Assembly: GCA_027624715.1 (NCBI GenBank) | Contig: JAQBTV010000005.1 | Span: forward strand, 1-64,000 | Source: Pseudomonadota bacterium | Lineage (GTDB): Bacteria; Pseudomonadota; Gammaproteobacteria; Burkholderiales; Eutrophovitaceae | Length of the DNA stretch: 64,000 nt | Direction of reading: 5' to 3' | Part shown: one piece after another, positions 58,356 through 64,000 of the stretch | Position numbering within the stretch: position 1 is the first letter of the stretch | Layout: the number at the start of each line of letters is the position of its first letter | Made by a program: the position numbers and the translations under genes | The notes under the pieces: generated by a model | Told to the model about the DNA's origin: nothing | Database searches by the model: none | Seen by the model: only the letters and a program-made list of their open reading frames with translations

Positions 58356-58381
58356 ATCCACTGAACCCTTTCTTCAAACAA

Positions 58382-60601
58382 TTAAACAGCGTTGATGATT
58401 GAATTAAATGTCACGCTGGGTCTCATGACCTGAGCTACTTTTTTGACGTCAGGATGATAATAGCCGCCAATATCTACTTTTCTACCTTGCACACTGCGGA
58501 GTTCATCAATAATTTTTTGTTCGTTCAATTTTAAACTATCAAAGACCTCTCTAAATTGCGAAGCCACCTCTTTGTCATCGGATTGTTCTGCTAGAGCTTC
58601 TGCCCAATACATTGCAAAGTAATAATGACTCTCACGATTATCCGCCTCTCCAACTCTTCGAGATGGAGAACGGTTATTGTTTAAGATTTGTTGTGTTGCA
58701 GTTTCAGCAGCTTGCCCCAAAATCTTTGCACGTTGGTTTCCAGAAGTATCCGCGTAAAACATGAGACTTTCAGCTAGAGCACAAAATTCACCCAACGAAT
58801 CCCATCGTAGATGATTTTCAGCAAGTAACTGTTGTACGTGCTTGGGGGCCGAACCTCCTGCCCCTGTTTCAAACAAACCCCCACCATTCATCAATTTAAC
58901 AATGGAGAGCATCTTCGCAGAAGTTCCAAGTTCCAAAATAGGAAACAAATCGGTCAAATAGTCTCTTAAGACATTACCTGTAATGGAAATAGAGTTATCA
59001 CCTTTGCGAATGGTTTCTAAGGTGGTCCGAGTTGCTTCTCTAGGTGCTAAAATGTCAAAGTTCTCTATTGCCCCTGCAGACTCTAAGATCGGCTTCACAT
59101 AAGCCAGAATTTGGGCATCATGAGGTCTTGAAGCATCAAGCCAGAATACGGCATGAGATCGAGTTGCTTGCTGCCTCGAAATTGCTAATTTAATCCAACC
59201 CTCAATAGCTGCCTTCTGCGTGACTGAAGCGCGCCACACATCGTTCCGCTCCACAGAGTGTTCGTGAAGCAAATCACCATTTGCTGCAAACATTCGAATC
59301 ACACCATCCGCAGGTATTTCGAAAGTAGTGGGGTGCGAACCATACTCTTCCGCTTTTTGCGCCATTAAGCCTACGTTAGCAACAGCACCAGAGCTCGAAG
59401 GATCGAGCGCCCCTGTTTCTTTGAAGTAATTGATGGTTTCATCATAAACTGGCGCATAACAATTATCTGGGATCACACACTTAACGTCATATTCGTTGCC
59501 ATCTGGTCCCCATCCTTTACCACCGGCTTTTATTACGGCAGGCATAGAAGCGTCAATGATAACGTCGGAGGGCACATGTAAGTTCGTTATTCCTTTATTG
59601 CTGTCCACCATGTACAAAGCTGGACGAGTCGCTAAGCAAACATTGATCTCGCTGAGAATCTCGACCTCATCAGCCAAACGAGTCAAAATATCCCCAAGAC
59701 CCGCATTCGGGCTAACGCCTAGATCCTTGAACTTCTGAGCGTACTTATCAAAGATAGGATCAAGAAAAACAGACACTGCGTGGCCAAACAGAATGGGGTC
59801 AGAGACCTTCATCATCGTAGCCTTAAGATGTATTGAGAAAAGCACTCCATTTTTTTTTGCGTTTTCAATCTCGGTCTGTAAAAAACCACGAAGCGTTTTT
59901 ATACTTAAGAAAGTCGCATCAACTACGGCGCCATTACTTAATGAGAGGTTATCTTTTAACGTTAGTACCTCTCCTTCAAAAGGCACAAACTCAATTCTAG
60001 CGTTGCCGACCTGACCTGAATCAATAGTCACAGAGCTCTCATTCGCATAAAAATCGTTAGATGGCATTGAGGCGACGTGCGTCTTCGATGTCTTCTTCCA
60101 AATACCCATAGAATGGGGATTGGCTTTAGCAAACTCTTTTACAGCCTTGGTAGAACGACGGTCAGAGTTTCCCTCTCTTAAAACAGGATTAACCGCCGAT
60201 CCTTTTAATGAGTCATATTTTTTACGCACGCCTTTCTCGGCATCAGTAGTTGGCTCGTCTGCGTAATCTGGAATACCAAAACCTTGTTGCTGCAACTCAG
60301 CAATCGCAGCTTTAAGTTGTGGCACGGAAGCAGAAATATTCGGTAACTTAATGATATTTGCTGATGGGCCCGTGACCATCCCACTAAGCTCCTCGAGGTC
60401 ATCGGACTGGCGCTGTGAGTCAGCTAGAGCTTCAGGAAAAATAGAAAGTATTCGCCCGGCTAGAGAAATATCTTTAGTTCCGACCGTGATATTTGCATGC
60501 GACGAGAACGCTTGAATGATAGGCAAAAACGAACCACTCGCGAGCTCAGGCGCCTCATCCACTATCGTATAAACAATGTCCATCTCTTTACTACCAGCCA
60601 T
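58382..60601 (-). CDS. icd: isocitrate dehydrogenase, NADP-dependent, monomeric
   Basis: The protein has 739 aa, the length of the monomeric enzyme and quite different from the 416-aa dimeric form. The N-terminal IVYTIVDEAPELA and SFLPIIQAFS segments are family signatures, and the SNDFYANESSV stretch is in the substrate region. It converts isocitrate to 2-oxoglutarate with NADP in the TCA cycle. It is the first gene of the icd-MDR-tadA-L,D-transpeptidase run. Confidence 0.93.
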   Translation of the reverse strand: MAGSKEMDIVYTIVDEAPELASGSFLPIIQAFSSHANITVGTKDISLAGRILSIFPEALADSQRQSDDLEELSGMVTGPSANIIKLPNISASVPQLKAAIAELQQQGFGIPDYADEPTTDAEKGVRKKYDSLKGSAVNPVLREGNSDRRSTKAVKEFAKANPHSMGIWKKTSKTHVASMPSNDFYANESSVTIDSGQVGNARIEFVPFEGEVLTLKDNLSLSNGAVVDATFLSIKTLRGFLQTEIENAKKNGVLFSIHLKATMMKVSDPILFGHAVSVFLDPIFDKYAQKFKDLGVSPNAGLGDILTRLADEVEILSEINVCLATRPALYMVDSNKGITNLHVPSDVIIDASMPAVIKAGGKGWGPDGNEYDVKCVIPDNCYAPVYDETINYFKETGALDPSSSGAVANVGLMAQKAEEYGSHPTTFEIPADGVIRMFAANGDLLHEHSVERNDVWRASVTQKAAIEGWIKLAISRQQATRSHAVFWLDASRPHDAQILAYVKPILESAGAIENFDILAPREATRTTLETIRKGDNSISITGNVLRDYLTDLFPILELGTSAKMLSIVKLMNGGGLFETGAGGSAPKHVQQLLAENHLRWDSLGEFCALAESLMFYADTSGNQRAKILGQAAETATQQILNNNRSPSRRVGEADNRESHYYFAMYWAEALAEQSDDKEVASQFREVFDSLKLNEQKIIDELRSVQGRKVDIGGYYHPDVKKVAQVMRPSVTFNSIINAV

Positions 60602-60993
60602 ACCGGATTACTCCCTTTATAAAAACTAAGTTAACCCGCCCATCCTGCTAGAGGTGCGCAGCATTATTTTACGCGGTCACATAAAATCCTAGGAAGCTAT
60701 CATATCGCAGTTAAGTAGAGCGATTCTTATAAAATTCATCTAGGATTAGAGTGCAGGTGTGGTTTCAGTTCCACCTTGGTTGCAGGAAGAATAAAATTCA
60801 GAAAACACCACTTCAGTCTGCGACATTACGTCTTTTACAAACCCATTAGCGATGACTGCACCTTCATCAGCGCGCAATATGGCCCTTAGGAAAGAAGCGG
60901 TTGAGCATGCTGACTTGCATCACTGTGAGCACAGGTGACGAGTTACTTGAAGATCTAACAATAAATGCAGATAAAAAGCTATTGTAAGAATCA
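60602..60993. other. gap with a possible short open frame
   Basis: No recognised gene lies here. One minus-strand frame, from a TTG at 60877 (preceded by AAGGG) to a stop at 60746, would encode 43 aa with GAVIANGFVKDVM near the start. It has no known family and may be spurious or a remnant. I see no terminator. Confidence 0.25.
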
Positions 60994-62832
60994 CTAATCG
61001 AGTTCATATTGAATTTCATAATTTGATCGAGGTACACCAACCTGCTCTTCTTTGAAGAGCACATAACTACCTATTGCCAGCACATCCAAATCAGTACCCA
61101 TGAAACATTTAAATGCATCTGCGGGAGTGCAGACAATCGGCTCTCCCCGAACATTGAATGACGTATTCACCAACATCGGGCAGCCTGTCTTTTTATAAAA
61201 CTTAGAAATTAGTGCGTGATACCGTGGATTGGTATCGAGATGCACTGTCTGTAAACGTGCCGAGTAGTCAACATGTGTCACAGCTGGTACCACAGATCGT
61301 AAGGCGTTAAGCTTGGCGATTCCATATAAGTCTTCCTCTTCCTGAGTCATCACACGACGTTTTGCCTCAGCCACACCAGCCACGAGTAACATATATGGAC
61401 TGTCCCCTTCGAACTCAAACCAATCCTTCGCATACTCTCGCAGAACACTTGGCGCAAAAGGGCGGAAGCTCTCTCGGTATTTGACCTTGAGGTTTAGTTT
61501 TTTTTGCATCGTCGGCGAGCGAGGATCGGCAAGTATACTGCGCGCACCCAGAGACCTTGGACCAAACTCCATTCGGCCTTGCATCCAACCCACAGCTTTT
61601 TCGTCAGTTAAAGCGTCTGTGACAGTATCTAAAAATTCATCTCCTTGGTACCTGTGAAACGTAGCGCCACTCTCGACTAATTGAGCCTCAATTTCCTCAT
61701 CCGTGAAACATGGACCGAGATACGAACCCAACATACCATCACGATGCGAAACAGGACTACGCTCCTTAGCAAAATGCAAATACCATGCCGACAGCGCAGC
61801 ACCCAGCGCCCCGCCCGCATCACCAGCTGCCGGTTGAATCCATATGTGATCAAATATCTTCTCTTGAACTAAACGACCGTTAGCCACGCAATTAAGAGCA
61901 ACTCCTCCAGCGAGGCATAAATTCTTTTGACCAGTTTCTTGGGCTATATTTTTTGCGATAAGCAAAATGACATCTTCAGTTACTTTTTGAACAGAAGCCG
62001 CCAAGTCCATCTCGCGTTGTGTCACCCTAGCCTCCGGAGCACGTGGTAGACCACCGAAGAGCGTATGAAATTTTTTATTCGTCATTGTCAGTCCAGTGGC
62101 ATATTCAAAGTACGTCATATCAATCTGAAAACTGCCATCGGCTGCGATATGAATAAGTTTCTCTTTGATTAAATCCGCGTATATGGGCCTCCCATAGGGA
62201 GCAAGACCCATGACTTTATACTCGCCAGAATTAACCTTAAATCCTGTGTAATAAGTAAATGCTGAGTACAACAATCCCAATGAATGGGGAAAGTGTATTT
62301 CTTTGATAAGTTTGAGTTCCTTACCAGAACCAACACCCCAAGAAGTCGTCGTCCACTCACCCACACCGTCAATGGTAAGAACTGCAGCATCATCAAACGG
62401 AGAAGGATAAAAAGCACTAGCGGCATGTGATAGGTGATGTTCCGAGAATAACAAACGCTCACCCCAATTGATTGAAATATCTAAAGTTTGAGAGAGTCCC
62501 TTGATTAACTGACTTTTTTGAAATAACTTCTCTTTAATCCAAAACGGCATTGCCGATGCAAAACTTTTAAAACCTCTGGGCGCAAAGGCAAAGTAGGTTT
62601 CCAATAGCCGCTCGAATTTTACGAACGGTTTTTCATAAAAAACTACGCTGTCAATCTCACTGGCATCCAACCCTCCTTCGCGCAAGCAATATTCAATCGC
62701 GTTGCTTGGAAATCGGGCATCGTGCTTTTTACGAGTGAAACGTTCCTCTTGTGCAGCGGCAATGATTTGACCATCTTGAAGCAAACAGGCAGCACTGTCA
62801 TGATAGAAAGCGGAAATTCCTAAGATATACAT
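60994..62832 (-). CDS. carbamoyltransferase (NodU/CmcH/SxtI family)
   Basis: The protein has 612 aa from the ATG at 62832, which gives the family N-terminus (YILGISAFYHDSAACLL). The YrdC/Kae1-like domain shows HHLSHAASAF and TIDGVGEWTT, and the C-terminal part has LAGGVALNCVANG. The family transfers a carbamoyl group from carbamoyl phosphate to a hydroxyl group of a sugar or small molecule. It is part of a three-gene unit with DUF5989 and SxtJ; a longer frame upstream overlaps DUF5989 and was rejected. Confidence 0.88.
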   Translation of the reverse strand: MYILGISAFYHDSAACLLQDGQIIAAAQEERFTRKKHDARFPSNAIEYCLREGGLDASEIDSVVFYEKPFVKFERLLETYFAFAPRGFKSFASAMPFWIKEKLFQKSQLIKGLSQTLDISINWGERLLFSEHHLSHAASAFYPSPFDDAAVLTIDGVGEWTTTSWGVGSGKELKLIKEIHFPHSLGLLYSAFTYYTGFKVNSGEYKVMGLAPYGRPIYADLIKEKLIHIAADGSFQIDMTYFEYATGLTMTNKKFHTLFGGLPRAPEARVTQREMDLAASVQKVTEDVILLIAKNIAQETGQKNLCLAGGVALNCVANGRLVQEKIFDHIWIQPAAGDAGGALGAALSAWYLHFAKERSPVSHRDGMLGSYLGPCFTDEEIEAQLVESGATFHRYQGDEFLDTVTDALTDEKAVGWMQGRMEFGPRSLGARSILADPRSPTMQKKLNLKVKYRESFRPFAPSVLREYAKDWFEFEGDSPYMLLVAGVAEAKRRVMTQEEEDLYGIAKLNALRSVVPAVTHVDYSARLQTVHLDTNPRYHALISKFYKKTGCPMLVNTSFNVRGEPIVCTPADAFKCFMGTDLDVLAIGSYVLFKEEQVGVPRSNYEIQYELD

Positions 62833-62852
62833 GTCCGAAAAGTTGTCTGAAA

Positions 62853-63005
62853 TCAGAACAGCGTGTATATGAAAGGGGCTACTACTGAGCCCTGCGCTAG
62901 AAGTAACAACCCTCCAAGAAGAAGCATCACAGTGATGATTGGTGTCATCCAGAGTTTTTTCCGAACACTTAAGAAACGCCACAACTCTTTTAATATTTCG
63001 ATCAT
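62853..63005 (-). CDS. DUF5989-family small membrane protein
   Basis: Direct translation gives 50 aa: MIEILKELWRFL at the start, then RKKLWMTP, a hydrophobic helix (IITVMLLLGGLLLL) and QGSVVAPFIYTLF at the end. This is the pattern of DUF5989 proteins, which sit between SxtJ and carbamoyltransferase genes in many bacteria. It is short and easily missed. The gap to the carbamoyltransferase gene is 20 nt and to SxtJ 12 nt. Function unknown. Confidence 0.85.
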   Translation of the reverse strand: MIEILKELWRFLSVRKKLWMTPIITVMLLLGGLLLLAQGSVVAPFIYTLF

Positions 63006-63017
63006 GAGAGGTTCTAT

Positions 63018-63428
63018 TTAAAATTGATTATTGAACGAGTCATCATTCAAACCCTTTACCTCTTTAGGTCTCCAGTACGTTTGACATGGTTTGATGCGTA
63101 ACCGAAGCTCATCTCTCCCGAATACCCTCATCACCAGACCCATGGGGACGAACAAGCCAAAGTAAATAGCACCCATGATAATTGGACTGATGATTTTACC
63201 CAGCAAATGTCCAAACCTTATCCAAAGTCGATTAAGAGGTAGTAACAAATCGGGCTTAAATGTGGCGGCAACTGAGAGTAGAACCGTCAGTGTGATTAAG
63301 CCAACATAGACCACAACACTCTGATTTTTAGCAAATAAATAAAAAGCGATTGCCGCGAATAAAGCGGAAAAAAAATATCCAAATGTCCGGTTTGACGGCA
63401 GGTCCGTATCGGTTGATTGCGTGCACAT
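63018..63428 (-). CDS. SxtJ-family membrane protein
   Basis: The protein has 136 aa with about three to four membrane helices (residues 15-32, 38-55 and 76-100), then a basic tail with IKPCQTYWRPKE, a SxtJ signature (YWxPKE-like). The name comes from the saxitoxin cluster, where SxtJ stands beside a carbamoyltransferase. Here SxtJ, DUF5989 and carbamoyltransferase form one operon. Function is not established. The ATG at 63428 fits the family. Confidence 0.83.
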   Translation of the reverse strand: MCTQSTDTDLPSNRTFGYFFSALFAAIAFYLFAKNQSVVVYVGLITLTVLLSVAATFKPDLLLPLNRLWIRFGHLLGKIISPIIMGAIYFGLFVPMGLVMRVFGRDELRLRIKPCQTYWRPKEVKGLNDDSFNNQF

Positions 63429-63659
63429 GAATACTATTAAGTGATCAATAAGCTCTTGAGAAGGTTAACAACGATACTATTTATTCAGTGCCGAGTCCGA
63501 CCCTAGCACTTTTATCTATTTACATCTATTTATTTTTGACTGAGAACTCAGAATTTAAAAATTATAAGTCTAATTTTCGTCATTGGAACTCTCTTTGCAA
63601 CATAGAAACGGCTCCGTCAGTACTGACTCGCTCTTAAAAATATTTAACCCAAAAACATA

Positions 63660-64000
63660 TCATTCCGCTAGCTCAGATCGCGCCTGATATATTTTTTTGT
63701 AACTGTCAATAAGGCGGCGGTGCCTTTCAAGACCCTCCAGCTTCATACTCGTTGGCGCCAATCCGAAAAACCGAACCGTGCCGTCAATTGACCCCATGAC
63801 AGCATCCATACGAGCATGACCAAACATGCGACGAAAGTTGACGGCATAGTCATCCAATTCCAATTCGTCATCAAGCAGCACCTCAAGCACCACGCTCAAA
63901 GCCTGATAAAACAATCCGCGTTCGACGGTATTGTCGTTGTATTGGAGGAAGGCTCCGATCAACTCATGAGTCTCTTCAAATTGCTTTAGCACGAGATGAA
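63660..64000 (-). CDS. C-terminal part of an unrecognised protein
   Basis: The minus-strand frame is open to the right edge of the window, so the gene is probably cut at its 5' end; an internal GTG at 63992 is an alternative start. The visible 110 or so residues are helix-rich and acidic in the middle (DDELELDD), with a FGLAPTSMKLEGLERHRRL segment. I do not recognise a family. The 231 nt between it and SxtJ show nothing I can support. Confidence 0.5.
   Translation of the reverse strand, partial: HLVLKQFEETHELIGAFLQYNDNTVERGLFYQALSVVLEVLLDDELELDDYAVNFRRMFGHARMDAVMGSIDGTVRFFGLAPTSMKLEGLERHRRLIDSYKKIYQARSELAE

Overview
The window looks like a chromosome segment of a free-living, probably marine, gammaproteobacterium with moderate to low GC. 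The evidence is gene order. From about 4.8 to 21 kb the genes run tatD-holB-tmk-mltG-fabF-acpP-fabG-fabD-fabH-plsX-rpmF-yceD, then maf, sppA, an HAD phosphatase, rluC and rne, a layout close to that known from Pseudomonas. A second conserved block (smc-zipA-ligA-galU, map-glnD, def) lies at 44-55.7 kb. The genus cannot be fixed from the sequence alone.

Layout. 0-4.8 kb: accessory genes (two small secreted proteins, HIT hydrolase, mandelate-racemase-like enzyme, TauD-type dioxygenase, one-domain voltage-gated cation channel). 4.8-21 kb: the fatty-acid/phospholipid, envelope and RNA-processing block, mostly on the minus strand; rpmF (59 aa) was found by direct translation. 21.4-25.4 kb: uvrB, aromatic/aspartate aminotransferase, tRNA-Asn and a DUF3147 membrane protein. 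25.5-34.4 kb: glpK, followed by a clearly GC-richer minus-strand operon of seven genes. The operon encodes an alkylglycerone-phosphate-synthase-like flavoprotein, a shrunken Fe-S protein, an FGGY kinase, an SDR, a Rieske ferredoxin, a membrane di-iron desaturase and a GldA-type glycerol dehydrogenase. 34.7-43.1 kb: catabolic and accessory genes (second enolase-superfamily enzyme, SDR with a substituted catalytic Tyr, tautomerase, GST, small secreted proteins, exoX, di-haem protein, FmdB zinc ribbon, Tat-exported amidohydrolase). 43.4-60.6 kb: housekeeping genes (map, glnD, def, galU, ligA, zipA, smc, queF, tadA, monomeric icd) with an SDR gene remnant beside queF. 60.9-63.4 kb: the carbamoyltransferase / DUF5989 / SxtJ trio, in which the 50-aa DUF5989 gene was also found by direct translation. 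An unrecognised gene runs off the right edge.

The most interesting unit is the 27.4-34.2 kb operon beside glpK. Its enzymes could supply a glycerol/dihydroxyacetone backbone, make an ether bond, reduce the ketone and desaturate the product, which would be an ether or enol-ether pathway. This is inference from family membership and gene order. An ordinary polyol-oxidation route is the main alternative. Other points worth a look are a hairpin with a T-tract in front of acpP, a yceD promoter whose predicted start lies only about 9 nt from the ATG, two strong hairpins after rne, a long imperfect palindrome at the edge of the GC-rich segment, and active-site or filter substitutions in several enzymes and the channel.
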